DNA of 64,000 nucleotides from Lachnospiraceae bacterium (GCA_017416465.1 JAFQCK010000159.1:33093-97092), one strand, 5' to 3'. Positions 1 through 9,460 are shown, counted from the first letter of the stretch. Numbers and translations are program-made. The notes: generated by a model from the sequence alone, not told the origin.

Positions 1-147
1 CATTGCATAAAGTACACGCCTCTGAACCGGTTTCAAACCATCTCTGATATCCGGTACGGCACGCTGGCAAATAACACTCATCGCATAATCGATGTACGAT
101 TTTTGCATAAGCTCGGAATATTCGGTCTTTACAATCTGTTCTGCCAT
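1..147 (-). CDS. parC: ParC/GyrA-type topoisomerase subunit A, N-terminal fragment (cut by window edge)
   Basis: Type II topoisomerases of this family break and rejoin DNA; this is the breakage-reunion subunit. Only the first 49 residues are present. They read [20 protein letters not shown] and continue with [20 protein letters not shown], the conserved N-terminus of GyrA/ParC. The segment KPVQRR has Q where GyrA proteins usually have H, which favours the ParC-like second enzyme of Clostridia. The ATG is preceded by AAAGGA at good spacing. It lies downstream of the subunit B gene in the same direction, separated by a large palindrome. Subunit identity is secure; ParC versus GyrA is inferred. 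Confidence 0.85.
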   Translation of the reverse strand, partial: MAEQIVKTEYSELMQKSYIDYAMSVICQRAVPDIRDGLKPVQRRVLYAM

Positions 148-168
148 ATTATCAATCCTTTCTATAAT

Positions 169-375
169 TTTGATAATTATGAAATTATTAAATTTATATA
201 TTAGTTGTACAAGTTTGCAAAACATTGTAGGCACGTTTGCACTGCATGAGTCTCGTAGTGGTACATAAGGTGCCAAAATACGGCACCTAAGTACCAACGG
301 ACTCATAAGCACCTACAATCGTTTTGTAAATTTGTACAACTACATTAACTTCATCTTAATTTCACAATTATCAAA
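169..375. repeat. Long imperfect palindrome filling the parE-parC spacer
   Basis: Nearly the whole spacer between the two topoisomerase genes folds back on itself. Outer arms 169-187 and 357-375 are complementary with one mismatch. Next, 202-212 (TAGTTGTACAA) pairs with 332-342 and 217-234 pairs with 309-326 with small mismatches. Then 246-263 pairs imperfectly with 291-306, and a perfect inner stem GGTGCC/GGCACC sits at 269-287. No open reading frame is evident. It could be a small non-autonomous mobile element or an mRNA-processing structure; its function is unknown. Confidence 0.85.
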
Positions 376-376
376 T

Positions 377-2296
377 TTATACATCAATTTCTGCATCATG
401 TGCGTTATCATGTATAAATTTTCTTCTAGGTGCAACGTCTGTTCCCATCAACATTTCCGTTACCTCTGAAGCCATCATTGCATCTTCGATTTCAACCTGT
501 TTCAAAATTCTTGTTTCAGGATTTAATGTTGTTTCCCACAACTGGTCTGCATCCATTTCACCAAGACCTTTATATCTTTGCAAAGTAAAGCCTGTATGCG
601 ACTTTCTATACTTTTCAAGTGCCTTGTCATCATAAAGGTATTCTCCTTCACCTTTTTTAGGTACTACCTTATAGAGTGGAGGCATTGCTATATATACATG
701 ACCATGAGTAATTAAATCAGGCATAAATCTGTAAAAGAATGTAAGTAATAATGTGTCAATATGCGCACCGTCAACATCCGCATCAGTCATGATAATAATC
801 TTATTATATCTTAATTTTGTAATATCAAAATCATTTCCATAGCCTTCTGAAAATCCGCATCCAAATGCATTAATCATTGTTTTAATTTCTGCATTTGCAA
901 GTACCTTATCCATTGTTGCTTTTTCAACGTTTAGAATCTTACCACGAATTGGCATAATTGCCTGTGTCTTACGATTTCTTGCCATTTTAGCAGAGCCTCC
1001 CGCAGAGTCACCCTCTACGATAAACACTTCACATTCCTCTGCTTTTCTACTCTCACAGTTGGCAAGCTTTCCCGTTCCATCTATTGAAAACTTCTGTTTA
1101 ACAAGTAGATTTGTTTTAGCTTTTTCCTCTGCTTTTCTAATCTTTGCAGATTTTTCAGCACAGCTTATTACCTGTTTTAAATCTTCTAAATTCTTATCAA
1201 AATATAGAACAATCTCTTCGCCTGTTACATCACCTACAACCTTACCCGCATCAGGATTATCAAGCTTTGTCTTAGTCTGACCTTCAAATCTTGGTTCTGG
1301 ATGTTTTACTGCTATAACTGCCGTCATTCCATTTCGAACATCCGAACCTGTAAAATTATTATCTTTTTCTTTAAGTATTCCAAGCTCCTTTGCATACTGA
1401 TTAATTACAGTAGTAAATTTAGCCTTAAATCCTGTTATATGAGTTCCGCCTTCCTGTGTATAAATATTATTACAAAATCCCATAATATTTTCCTGAAATT
1501 CATCTACGAACTGGAAAGCAACCTCAACCTCAATGCCTTCTGTAGCACGTTTAAAATACACTACATCATGAAGTGAAGATTTCCCATTATTCAAAGTCTT
1601 AACATACGCCTTTAAGCCTTCTTCTTCATGAAATACAATTTTTTCTTCTTCCGAAAATCTCTTATTTTCAAAATTAATTGTAAGATTAGGATTAAGATAT
1701 GCTGTTTCATGAAGTCTGCTTTTTATAGACTCTGCTTTAAAATAAGTTTTTTCAAATATTTCCTTATCAGGAAGGAATTGCACCATAGTACCTGTGTCAT
1801 TTTTTCTGCAAGTTCCAACTTCTTTAAGAGGATACATAACCTTTCCTCTCTCATATCGTTGATTATATACCTTACCATCTACCTTAATAGTTACTTCAAG
1901 CCATTCAGATAATGCATTAACAACTGAAGCACCTACACCATGAAGACCACCTGATATCTTATATCCGCCGTCACCAAACTTTCCACCAGCATGAAGCACA
2001 GTAAATACAACTTCAACTGCCGGAAGACCTGTCTTTTCATTAATTCCAACCGGAATTCCTCGACCATTATCCTTAATTATAGCTGTTCCGTCTTTTTCAA
2101 GACTCACAGTTATTTCGCTACAATGTCCTGCCAAATGCTCATCAACAGAGTTATCAACAATCTCGTAAATCAAATGATTAAGACCCTTTGTTGAAACACT
2201 ACCGATATACATTCCGGGTCTTTTTCTTACTGCCTCTAAGCCTTCTAATACCGAAATACTATTGGCATCATAAACCTTTGTCACTTCTGATGACAT
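377..2296 (-). CDS. parE: DNA topoisomerase (ATP-hydrolysing) subunit B, ParE/GyrB type
   Basis: This is the ATPase subunit of a type II topoisomerase, 639 residues, the size of GyrB/ParE without the long proteobacterial insert. In order it shows a GHKL ATPase domain (EIVDNSVDEHLAG near residue 45, DNGRGIP near 77, GGLHGVGASVVNAL near 116), a transducer domain, and a TOPRIM domain with EGDSAGG near 425 and TDADVDGAH near 506. The C-terminus carries QRYKGLGEM. The ATG follows GGAGG at six bases. It is followed by a GyrA/ParC-like gene in the same direction. Because QTKTKLDN differs from the QTKTKLGN usual in GyrB and the partner looks ParC-like, I call it parE; gyrB is the alternative name. 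Confidence 0.88.
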   Translation of the reverse strand: MSSEVTKVYDANSISVLEGLEAVRKRPGMYIGSVSTKGLNHLIYEIVDNSVDEHLAGHCSEITVSLEKDGTAIIKDNGRGIPVGINEKTGLPAVEVVFTVLHAGGKFGDGGYKISGGLHGVGASVVNALSEWLEVTIKVDGKVYNQRYERGKVMYPLKEVGTCRKNDTGTMVQFLPDKEIFEKTYFKAESIKSRLHETAYLNPNLTINFENKRFSEEEKIVFHEEEGLKAYVKTLNNGKSSLHDVVYFKRATEGIEVEVAFQFVDEFQENIMGFCNNIYTQEGGTHITGFKAKFTTVINQYAKELGILKEKDNNFTGSDVRNGMTAVIAVKHPEPRFEGQTKTKLDNPDAGKVVGDVTGEEIVLYFDKNLEDLKQVISCAEKSAKIRKAEEKAKTNLLVKQKFSIDGTGKLANCESRKAEECEVFIVEGDSAGGSAKMARNRKTQAIMPIRGKILNVEKATMDKVLANAEIKTMINAFGCGFSEGYGNDFDITKLRYNKIIIMTDADVDGAHIDTLLLTFFYRFMPDLITHGHVYIAMPPLYKVVPKKGEGEYLYDDKALEKYRKSHTGFTLQRYKGLGEMDADQLWETTLNPETRILKQVEIEDAMMASEVTEMLMGTDVAPRRKFIHDNAHDAEIDV

Positions 2297-2311
2297 ATCT
2301 TTACCTCCAAC

Positions 2312-2983
2312 TTATTTAAAATGCTTTCTTAACAATTTATCATGTCCTTCTAAATGCGCATAGTCATTTATAGTTTCTACATAATATTTATCTGTATCTA
2401 TATGATAATCTATTTGTGTTATAGATGTATTTTCCATATTTTTTGCAAACATAAATCTCTTTTCCTGTGGCATACCTAATACACCCGCAAGAAAGCTCCT
2501 TATTGCTCCACCATGCGACACTATTACAATATTTCTATAATTATCTCGCATAGCATCTTCTATTATTCTATCGACAGCTTTTTTTACTCTTTCATATACC
2601 ATTCTTCCATTTTCTCCACCGGGAATCCGTATATCTTCAACCATCAAATCTCTATCTATAAAATAATCTGCAAACTTAACTTTTATTACCTCATCAGATA
2701 ATCCTGTCATATCTCCAAAATCTATCTCTCTTAAACTTTCAAGTTCACAGTTTAAATTCTCTCCAAATATAATTTCACTAACAATGCTCGCTGTACTTTT
2801 AGCTCTAATTAAATCACTTGAATATATTTTATCTATATTATAATTTTTCAATCTTTCACCAAGAAGTTTACTTTGAATAAGTCCTTCGTCTGCAAGTGGT
2901 ACATTCACATTGCAGAGAGGACTTTCCTGTCTTGCGTGTCTGATTAAAAATATTTTGATTATTTTACTCAAAATAAACCTCAT
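2312..2983 (-). CDS. Histidine phosphatase family protein (phosphoglycerate-mutase-like)
   Basis: A 223-residue cytoplasmic protein of the histidine phosphatase superfamily. The phospho-acceptor motif is LIRHARQ near residue 13 (RHA where RHG is usual), EIDFGDMTG lies mid-protein, and the second catalytic histidine is in VIVSHGGAIRSF near residue 155. The substrate cannot be read from sequence. The first ATG has a poor ribosome binding site; a TTG four codons later (2971) follows GAGG at good spacing and may be the true start. It sits 15 bases upstream of the parE start in the same direction. Confidence 0.8.
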   Translation of the reverse strand: MRFILSKIIKIFLIRHARQESPLCNVNVPLADEGLIQSKLLGERLKNYNIDKIYSSDLIRAKSTASIVSEIIFGENLNCELESLREIDFGDMTGLSDEVIKVKFADYFIDRDLMVEDIRIPGGENGRMVYERVKKAVDRIIEDAMRDNYRNIVIVSHGGAIRSFLAGVLGMPQEKRFMFAKNMENTSITQIDYHIDTDKYYVETINDYAHLEGHDKLLRKHFK

Positions 2984-3003
2984 TTCCAGACTACTTTATC
3001 ATA

Positions 3004-3420
3004 TTATTTTATGTATTGTATCATTCCCGGCCCTAAATTCTCTGTAGGGCGTGCTATAAAGTCAAATTTTTTATAGAAATTTTCTCTGCCTTTCGCACAC
3101 ATTAGACAAAGCATAATCTCTGTTCCTTCTAATTTAGAATCTTTCACATAATTTATAAGTCTTTCTATAATCAGTCTTCCTACTCCTTCCGACTGACTGT
3201 CAGGTCTTACCACTAAATCCTGAATATAATCTATAACCACATTATCTCCAACTATTCTTCCCATTCCTACAGGCTTATCACTATCATAAGCACAAACGGT
3301 AAATAAACTATTCTTTAGAGCAAGACTCGCCTGCTCTAAAGATAATTCTTTCCAATTAACCGACTTTCTTAACTCAAGATAAGTCTTAACATCTAATTCA
3401 TTTTCTTTAAGAATAATCAT
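3004..3420 (-). CDS. GNAT family N-acetyltransferase
   Basis: A 138-residue protein with the GNAT fold pattern: VGMGRIVGDNVVIDYIQDLV for the central strands, then the acetyl-CoA pyrophosphate-binding segment VRPDSQSEGVGRLII (Q/RxxGxG/A type), and a C-terminal FYKKFDF segment. Acetyl-CoA is the expected donor; the acceptor is unknown. The gene lies 20 bases upstream of the phosphatase gene in the same direction. Confidence 0.8.
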   Translation of the reverse strand: MIILKENELDVKTYLELRKSVNWKELSLEQASLALKNSLFTVCAYDSDKPVGMGRIVGDNVVIDYIQDLVVRPDSQSEGVGRLIIERLINYVKDSKLEGTEIMLCLMCAKGRENFYKKFDFIARPTENLGPGMIQYIK

Positions 3421-3451
3421 TTATTCTGTTACCTTTCAAACTAATCAAATA

Positions 3452-4999
3452 TTAATTAGCTTCTTTTACTCTGTTATTTGCTACATCATCAAATTCTTTA
3501 AGCATTTCCTCTGATGGTGCTTTTGTTATTAAACTTACAATTACTATTAATATTAAACTAATTGCAAATCCCGGTGCAAGTGAATATAACTTTGTCACAG
3601 TTCCAATTGTGTCACCTTTTATTAAAGGTATATAATCCCAAATAATAACTGTAAGTCCACCTGAAAGCATTCCTGCAATTGCTCCCTGTAAATTAATTCT
3701 CTTCCAATATAAAGATAAAAGAATTACAGGACCAAATGCTGCACCCAATCCTGCCCATGCATTAGAAACTAATTTCATAATACTGCTATTAGGATTCCAA
3801 GCAATTAAAAAAGCAAGTGCTGCAACCACAATAACTGTTATACGGCTTACCAATAATACCTTTTTAGAATCTGCCTTTGGATTAACTACACCTCTGTAAA
3901 TATCTTCTGAAACAGATGATGCTGTTACAAGAAGCTGTGAATCTGCAGTCGACATAATAGCCGCTAAGATACCGCAAAGGAAAAGTCCTCCAATAAAAGG
4001 AATTGCAATATCCGAATTAAACACTTCTTTAATCATTTCAATAAATACATTTTCAGCATTTCCATCTTCAAGCATAATATCCTTTGAGAACAAATATGCT
4101 CGTCCAACAATTCCTATAATACAAGCAAATACTAAAGAAAGTGCTACCCATACGATTGCTATAACTTTTGATTTCTTTAACTCCTTTTCACTCTTAACTG
4201 CCATAAATCTTACAAGAATATGTGGCATACCAAAATATCCTAGTCCCCATGCAAGTCCTGAGATAATACTTACTGCACTGATATTCTCATCACCATATTT
4301 TAAAGGATTCAAGAAATTATCAGCATTAACTCCACTATCTGCTAAAAGTCCACTTAATTCAGAAGGCTTTACAATTGCCAAAGCTACAAGTGGAACTGTT
4401 AAAAGTCCTACAAGCATTAACATTCCCTGTATAAAATCAGTTGTACATACAGCTAAGAAACCACCCATAAATGTATACACAAGTATTACAACTACACCAA
4501 TTGTAAGAGCTATATTGTAATCTATACCAAATACAGAGTTAAATAATTTTCCACCTGCTGCCAATGCAGAAGCAGTATATACAAGGAAGAAAACAACTAC
4601 TACCACTGATGATATAACAAGAAGAATCTTTTTCTTATCGTAAAATCTGTTCTCAAGATATGCAGGAAATGTAAGTGCGTTATTGGCACGAATTGTATAT
4701 TTTCTAAGTCTTGAAGCAACAAATACCCAGTTACATACAGTACCTATAAATAATCCTACTGCTACCCATATCTCTCCGGTGCCTACTGCATATATTGAAC
4801 CCGGAAGTCCCATTAATAACCATCCACTCATATCAGAAGCCTGCGCCGACAATGCTGCAACCCAGCCTCCAATCTGTCTTCCTCCTAGGAAATAATCCTC
4901 AGAAGTTTTGTTTTTCTTCATAAATGAGGCACCAATTAAAATCATTCCAATAAGATAAACTGCGAATGCTGACAGTACCCAAATCTGATTTGAATTCAT
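3452..4999 (-). CDS. putP: Sodium/proline symporter, SSS family
   Basis: An integral membrane transporter of the sodium:solute symporter family, about 515 residues with roughly 13 hydrophobic segments. The N-terminus shows DYFLGGRQIGGWVAALSAQA and SDMSGWLLMGLPG, the hallmark of PutP-type proteins; AIMSTADSQLLV near residue 365 is the conserved region around the sodium site. The frame is open further upstream to 5074, but the ATG at 4999 (MNSNQIWVLSAF) follows AAAGGA and starts just before the first membrane segment, so I chose it. A large palindrome lies immediately upstream. Confidence 0.85.
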   Translation of the reverse strand: MNSNQIWVLSAFAVYLIGMILIGASFMKKNKTSEDYFLGGRQIGGWVAALSAQASDMSGWLLMGLPGSIYAVGTGEIWVAVGLFIGTVCNWVFVASRLRKYTIRANNALTFPAYLENRFYDKKKILLVISSVVVVVFFLVYTASALAAGGKLFNSVFGIDYNIALTIGVVVILVYTFMGGFLAVCTTDFIQGMLMLVGLLTVPLVALAIVKPSELSGLLADSGVNADNFLNPLKYGDENISAVSIISGLAWGLGYFGMPHILVRFMAVKSEKELKKSKVIAIVWVALSLVFACIIGIVGRAYLFSKDIMLEDGNAENVFIEMIKEVFNSDIAIPFIGGLFLCGILAAIMSTADSQLLVTASSVSEDIYRGVVNPKADSKKVLLVSRITVIVVAALAFLIAWNPNSSIMKLVSNAWAGLGAAFGPVILLSLYWKRINLQGAIAGMLSGGLTVIIWDYIPLIKGDTIGTVTKLYSLAPGFAISLILIVIVSLITKAPSEEMLKEFDDVANNRVKEAN

Positions 5000-5043
5000 A
5001 ATTTTTATCCTTTCTTTGTAAGCATCATAAATTATTAATAAAC

Positions 5044-5180
5044 AGAATTTATAACTCCTTGAGCTTGCTCTCACTCCGTTGTTCGTACATTTTTAAATAT
5101 TAGTTCGTCTTCGACGTACAAATATTTAAAAATGTTCGCCCAAAGTCGCAATTCGCAATGCACAAGGGTTCTATAAAACT
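5044..5180. repeat. Imperfect palindrome upstream of putP; rest of the 5000-5327 gap without genes
   Basis: The centre is strongly inverted: 5095-5117 pairs with 5121-5144 around a short TTC turn. The outer arms 5044-5064 and 5160-5180 are complementary with several mismatches (core CCTTGAGC against GCACAAGG). I see no coding sequence in the 5000-5327 gap. From 5184 to 5327 it is AT-rich and has one small hairpin (ATGCTT/AAGCAT near 5228-5251). In size and layout the palindrome resembles the one between parE and parC. Confidence 0.75.
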
Positions 5181-5327
5181 AGTTTTTTAATAATCTATTA
5201 TTTTTTAATAAATATATAATTAACGTAACTATGCTTATTAATTGAAGCATAAGTCACCTTAATTTCATAATGTTAATAATCTCAATGAACTATTATTAAA
5301 ATAGAAACTTTTAATTCCACATAATTA

Positions 5328-6608
5328 TTAATAAAATACGTGGTCTCCAATTATTTCTCCCTCTCTTGAACCGTCGTTCATTCTAAAGAACAGCCAGTTA
5401 CCAACTATGTTTCCTTCTTCTAATACTTCTCTTGCAGCCTTATAGCAGGTTTCGTTCGCACCTCTTGCAAGTACTATGGCAAATCTACCACTGACAGTTA
5501 CAGGTGTAAACTGATATGGCTGATATATTACTTCATACAATGTATTAGGATATCTGTGACTGGCAATTCTGTTCATTACAACTGCACCTACACATAACAT
5601 TCCATAATACGACTGGTCTCCTGCCTCACACTCAATAAGTGCGGCAAGCATATCCAAATCATCTGCCTGTGCTTCGTATGAAGGCTTTTGTGTCTGTGAA
5701 GACGTTGTTTCCTCTTCATTACCACCATGCTCGTTTCTGCTAGCTTCTTCCCTACTAGCCTGTTCCCTGCTCGCTTTTTCTCTGCTTTCTCTTTCTTTTC
5801 TCTCCGCTTCAAGAATACTCTCTTCTTCAATTCTTCTTGATTCTTCTTCTATTGCTAAAACATTTGCTTCTATTTTTTTCTCATATTCCAACGCTTTAGC
5901 TTCTGCATCTTCTATTTGAGATGCATACATAACAATCTGCTCATTTGTAGAATTAATTTTCTCTCTTATAAGAACCTTCTGACTCTCAAGATTAGCTTTT
6001 AAGACTTCTAACTCTTGTTTTTCAGTTTCAAGTAATTCTTCTTTCTTTGTTATTTCAGCTTGAATCTGCTTATATTTTTCAAGCATATCTCTGTCATACT
6101 TAGTAAGCTCTGAAAAATACTCAATCTTATTGAGACTGTCAGCAATACTTCCACCAGAAAGAAAAACTTCTATGTAGGAATCCTCACGTAACTCATACAT
6201 AAATTGTATACGAAGTTTCATATCCTCGTATTGTTCCTGTTCTATCAAAATAGCAGACTCTAACTCTTTCTCTGTCTTTTCAATTTCGCTATTTTTATCG
6301 CTAATCTGTTTTTCCAAATCATTAATATTTTTATTTATTACAGCCAATTCTGAATTAAGACCGGATACCAGATTTTCCAAAGATACCTTTGACTCATCAA
6401 GTCCCGAAATATCTTCCTGATAAGACGAAAGCTGTTCCTCATTCTCTTGCTTAATACTTTCCAAATCATCCATATCAGGGTCAGCCTTACTAACCATTGT
6501 ATAGCATATAACAAATCCAATAATAAGAAGCGAAAAAACAATAGTGCTAATATATTTTAATTCGCCTTTATTTTCCATTACATCAGTCGCTTTCGTATAA
6601 TATTGCAT
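5328..6608 (-). CDS. Membrane-anchored coiled-coil protein with SleB-type cell wall hydrolase domain
   Basis: A 426-residue protein. After a short N-terminus there is one membrane segment (ISTIVFSLLIIGFVICYTMV, near 20-39), then a long coiled coil (about 50-275) resembling the PcsB/EnvC hydrolase activators. A charged linker with repeated SREKA/SREQA/SREEA units follows. The C-terminal domain (about 315-426) matches SleB/CwlJ-type hydrolases: LAALIECEAGDQSYYGMLCV with the catalytic glutamate, then GAVVMNRI and YQFTPV. It probably cleaves peptidoglycan outside the membrane. An ATG ten codons in (6578, MENKGELKY) is an alternative start; neither has a strong ribosome binding site. Confidence 0.78.
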   Translation of the reverse strand: MQYYTKATDVMENKGELKYISTIVFSLLIIGFVICYTMVSKADPDMDDLESIKQENEEQLSSYQEDISGLDESKVSLENLVSGLNSELAVINKNINDLEKQISDKNSEIEKTEKELESAILIEQEQYEDMKLRIQFMYELREDSYIEVFLSGGSIADSLNKIEYFSELTKYDRDMLEKYKQIQAEITKKEELLETEKQELEVLKANLESQKVLIREKINSTNEQIVMYASQIEDAEAKALEYEKKIEANVLAIEEESRRIEEESILEAERKERESREKASREQASREEASRNEHGGNEEETTSSQTQKPSYEAQADDLDMLAALIECEAGDQSYYGMLCVGAVVMNRIASHRYPNTLYEVIYQPYQFTPVTVSGRFAIVLARGANETCYKAAREVLEEGNIVGNWLFFRMNDGSREGEIIGDHVFY

Positions 6609-6710
6609 TACTTATTACCAAGTAAATTTACAGTATTCCTATTTTTTACGCTATCTTTCTTATATTAACAATTCTAAGGCAATTTTGCAAGAAAAATTAA
6701 ATCAGTTTAT

Positions 6711-6731
6711 TGAACTGTTCTTAACAGTTCA
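6711..6731. promoter_or_regulatory. Perfect palindrome upstream of the SleB-like gene
   Basis: TGAACTGTT-CTT-AACAGTTCA has perfect 9-bp arms. It lies about 100 bases upstream of the SleB-like gene, between it and the terminator of the preceding gene. It has no T-run, so an operator is more likely than a terminator. The binding protein is unknown. Confidence 0.45.
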
Positions 6732-6748
6732 GTTACAACATTATAAAA

Positions 6749-6783
6749 CCCCTGAGAAGTTTTCTAATTAACTTCGCAAGGGT
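6749..6783 (-). terminator. Rho-independent terminator after the PG-binding protein gene
   Basis: On the minus strand the stem CCCTTGCGAAGTT pairs with AACTTCTCAGGGG and is followed by TTTTAT. It starts about ten bases past the stop codon of the gene ending at 6794. Confidence 0.8.
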
Positions 6784-6793
6784 AAAAGATTTC

Positions 6794-8044
6794 TTAATTT
6801 AATTCTGCAATCCTTGTTACTCCCACATATATCTGAGAAATTTTATACCATGTACTAAAATCAATTATCCCTGTCTGAGGTAAATCAAATATTCTCTGAA
6901 ATTCAGTAACGGCATTTTTCGTAGCCTCTCCATATATTCCATCTGCCTGTATTCTTGGAATTGATGTATACACTTCGGCAACCCTGTCTAACTCTTCCTG
7001 AATTTGTCTTACCTTATCTCCTGATGAACCTATATCAAGAGGATTCCCCGGATATGAAATCGGTACTCCCGATATCTGATTCGCACTATTGATATATATG
7101 CTGCTTCCATAAAAACTTCTAAGAATTTCTATTGCAGATAAACCATTATCTCCAAGTTCTTTTGAACCCCATTGTGTCATCCAATTCGGACAGGTTACTC
7201 TCACACCATCACAGTATTGTGTAAGGATAGGTTGCTTTACATTTGGTCTTGATAAAAAGTTATTAAATATTTCATCTACTATTTCTGAAATAGACTCAAA
7301 AATATTTCTATTATTAATCCATTTATGGTCATAGGCTGTAGATGAAGTAATTGTAAAGTCATAACCTTTATTTCGGTACCACTCCGTATATACTCTATTC
7401 AATGTAAATGACATTATCGCAAGAACATTTGCTTTAATCGTCTCTCTTGGCCATGTAGGATATATTTCACTTGAAGCTACATTTTTAATATAGTCTCTAT
7501 ATAAAACATAATAATCATTTACCGTAGGGTCAGACGGAACTCCATCATGAACAATCACATATTCAGGTATTACAACTCTGCTAAGTACAATCTCTCCTGA
7601 TAAATCTGTTGGTTTTATTTCGTCCTCCGGAATTTTAGCCGGATATTCTCCATATAAAGTATGAGCCGGAATTACATAATCACTTCCTCGTGCATCATTT
7701 CGTTCCGGCTGCATTTTTATATTTTGTATCGATTTATTTCCTGATAAAATCTCCACTCCTGATATGTTTATTGGTCTATATCCTGCTGCCTGTATAAGCA
7801 ATGAAAATTCAGAGTATGGTTGAATTATATTGTTAGCATCCAAACTGAGTTCAATCGGCGGAGTCCTAAGCTCTATATTTTCTGTCTGTCCATCTTCATT
7901 TGTATTGACACTCTCTATTATATCAGTCGGCTCACCTTCCGATGCAATGGAAACATTAACATTTTCAATCGGTATATTCCTATTATCTGTTACATTTACC
8001 TGCAAATATCCTCTGTCAATCATTTCATTTTGTATTATTCGCAT
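6794..8044 (-). CDS. Peptidoglycan-binding protein with SpoIID-like central domain
   Basis: A 416-residue protein without an obvious signal peptide. The first 60 residues (YLQVNVTDNRNIPIENVNVS) look like a carboxypeptidase-regulatory beta domain. The middle, from about 190 to 315 (YPTWPRETIKANVLAIMSFT, later YCDGVRVTCPNWMTQWGS), resembles the SpoIID/LytB amidase-enhancer region. The last 80 residues hold a peptidoglycan-binding PG_binding_1 domain (GDKVRQIQEEL, then DGIYGEATKNAVTEFQ). A spore-coat or cortex role is plausible from these parts but not shown. The ATG follows AGGA at seven bases. It has its own terminator. Confidence 0.7.
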   Translation of the reverse strand: MRIIQNEMIDRGYLQVNVTDNRNIPIENVNVSIASEGEPTDIIESVNTNEDGQTENIELRTPPIELSLDANNIIQPYSEFSLLIQAAGYRPINISGVEILSGNKSIQNIKMQPERNDARGSDYVIPAHTLYGEYPAKIPEDEIKPTDLSGEIVLSRVVIPEYVIVHDGVPSDPTVNDYYVLYRDYIKNVASSEIYPTWPRETIKANVLAIMSFTLNRVYTEWYRNKGYDFTITSSTAYDHKWINNRNIFESISEIVDEIFNNFLSRPNVKQPILTQYCDGVRVTCPNWMTQWGSKELGDNGLSAIEILRSFYGSSIYINSANQISGVPISYPGNPLDIGSSGDKVRQIQEELDRVAEVYTSIPRIQADGIYGEATKNAVTEFQRIFDLPQTGIIDFSTWYKISQIYVGVTRIAELN

Positions 8045-8113
8045 TTATTTATCAATCCTAATTTTTGACTTTATGACATTATATGCATGAATGATTGTTT
8101 TCAGAATATATTT

Positions 8114-8602
8114 CTAACACCTTTCATACTTTCTAAAATAATACTCTACATCAAAGTAAGTCTTCTCTTCACTTTCCTCAGTAAGCTTCCATTCAGGATT
8201 CTTATCAAGATTAGGAAAATGTCTGTCCGCTTCGTATGAATAATCAATATATGTTACATAAGCAGTATCACAATACTCTAACATCTGCTCATATACACTT
8301 GAGCCACCAATAACATAAACATTCTCTGTATTATATTTCTTAAGCTCCAAAAGTGCTTCTTCCATATCATGAACTATTATTGCATCCTTAGCTGTAAAAT
8401 TCTTATCAGATGTAAGCACAATATTTACTCTGTTTTTAAGTGGCAGACCATTAGGAAAACTAAGAAGTGTGTTCTTCCCCATAATTACAACATTATTTGT
8501 TGTTGTTTCTCTAAAAAACTTCATATCTTCGGGAATACTTACCAAAAGCTTACCTTTGTTACCAATTGCCCAATTTTTATCTACTGCTACTATTAAATTC
8601 AT
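8114..8602 (-). CDS. folA: Dihydrofolate reductase
   Basis: Reduces dihydrofolate to tetrahydrofolate with NADPH. The 162 residues have the expected length and order: MNLIVAVDKNWAIGNKGKLL with the substrate loop, the catalytic acidic residue in IPEDMKFF (E/D27 position), VIMGKNTLLSFP for NADPH binding, and VYVIGGSSVYEQML near residue 95. It lies 18 bases after thyA, the usual thyA-folA operon that regenerates the dihydrofolate made by thymidylate synthase. The ribosome binding site AAAGGA is seven bases from the ATG. Confidence 0.95.
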   Translation of the reverse strand: MNLIVAVDKNWAIGNKGKLLVSIPEDMKFFRETTTNNVVIMGKNTLLSFPNGLPLKNRVNIVLTSDKNFTAKDAIIVHDMEEALLELKKYNTENVYVIGGSSVYEQMLEYCDTAYVTYIDYSYEADRHFPNLDKNPEWKLTEESEEKTYFDVEYYFRKYERC

Positions 8603-8620
8603 AACTTTATCCTTTCTATT

Positions 8621-9451
8621 CTAAACTGCTACAGGAATATTTTTTATCTGTGGTCCTGTTACATAATTCTCAAGCCACACATCATCTACCGTAAAATCAT
8701 AAAAATTCTTTATATCCTTATTTATGTGGAAAATTGGTGCCTCATAAGTTTCTCTTGTTATAAGTTCTTTAACAAGTGGAATATGTTTATCATAAATATG
8801 TGCATCTGCAATAACATGAACCAACTCTCCTGCTTCCAAACCACTAACCTGTGCAATCATATGAACCAAAACCGCATACTGCACTACATTCCAGTTATTT
8901 GCAGTAAGAATATCCTGTGAACGCTGATTTAAAATAGCATTAAGCTTATTATCAGTTACGTTAAATGTCATACTGTAGGCACAAGGATAAAGATTCATCT
9001 CATGTAAATCCTGATGAACATAAAGATTAGTCATAATTCTTCTGCTATATGGATTATTTTTCAAATCAAATAAAACTCTGTCTACCTGGTCCATTTCACC
9101 TTCTTTATACTTGTGTTTTACACCAAGCTGGTATCCATAAGCCTTTCCGATTGATCCTTCTTCATCAGCCCAACTGTCCCAGATATGACTTTTCAACTCA
9201 TTAACATTATTAGACTTCTTCTGCCAAATCCATAAAATCTCATCCACTGCACTCTTAAATGCTGTTTTTCTAAGTGTAAGTGCCGGAAATTCCTTTGACA
9301 AATCATATCTGTTTACTACACCGAACTTCTTAATTGTATAAGCAAAAGAACCATCATCCCACTTTGGTCTTACCTTTTCTCCTTCTGTACTATATCCGTT
9401 TTCAATAATATCTTTACACATATCTATAAATAATTTATCCGCGTAACTCAT
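8621..9451 (-). CDS. thyA: Thymidylate synthase
   Basis: Methylates dUMP to dTMP using methylenetetrahydrofolate. The 276 residues include the catalytic cysteine in NLYPCAYSMTFNV, SRRIMTNLY for phosphate binding, LNQRSQDILTANNWNVVQYA and the C-terminal HIYDKHI segment. It is the first gene of a thyA-folA operon. The ribosome binding site is weak (GGAAAG two or three bases from the ATG), and a hairpin lies just upstream. Confidence 0.95.
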   Translation of the reverse strand: MSYADKLFIDMCKDIIENGYSTEGEKVRPKWDDGSFAYTIKKFGVVNRYDLSKEFPALTLRKTAFKSAVDEILWIWQKKSNNVNELKSHIWDSWADEEGSIGKAYGYQLGVKHKYKEGEMDQVDRVLFDLKNNPYSRRIMTNLYVHQDLHEMNLYPCAYSMTFNVTDNKLNAILNQRSQDILTANNWNVVQYAVLVHMIAQVSGLEAGELVHVIADAHIYDKHIPLVKELITRETYEAPIFHINKDIKNFYDFTVDDVWLENYVTGPQIKNIPVAV

Positions 9452-9460
9452 CTTTCCACT

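Noticed and set aside
5588-5830. 80-codon lysine-rich minus-strand frame
   Set aside because: Out-of-frame shadow of the charged linker of the SleB-like protein.
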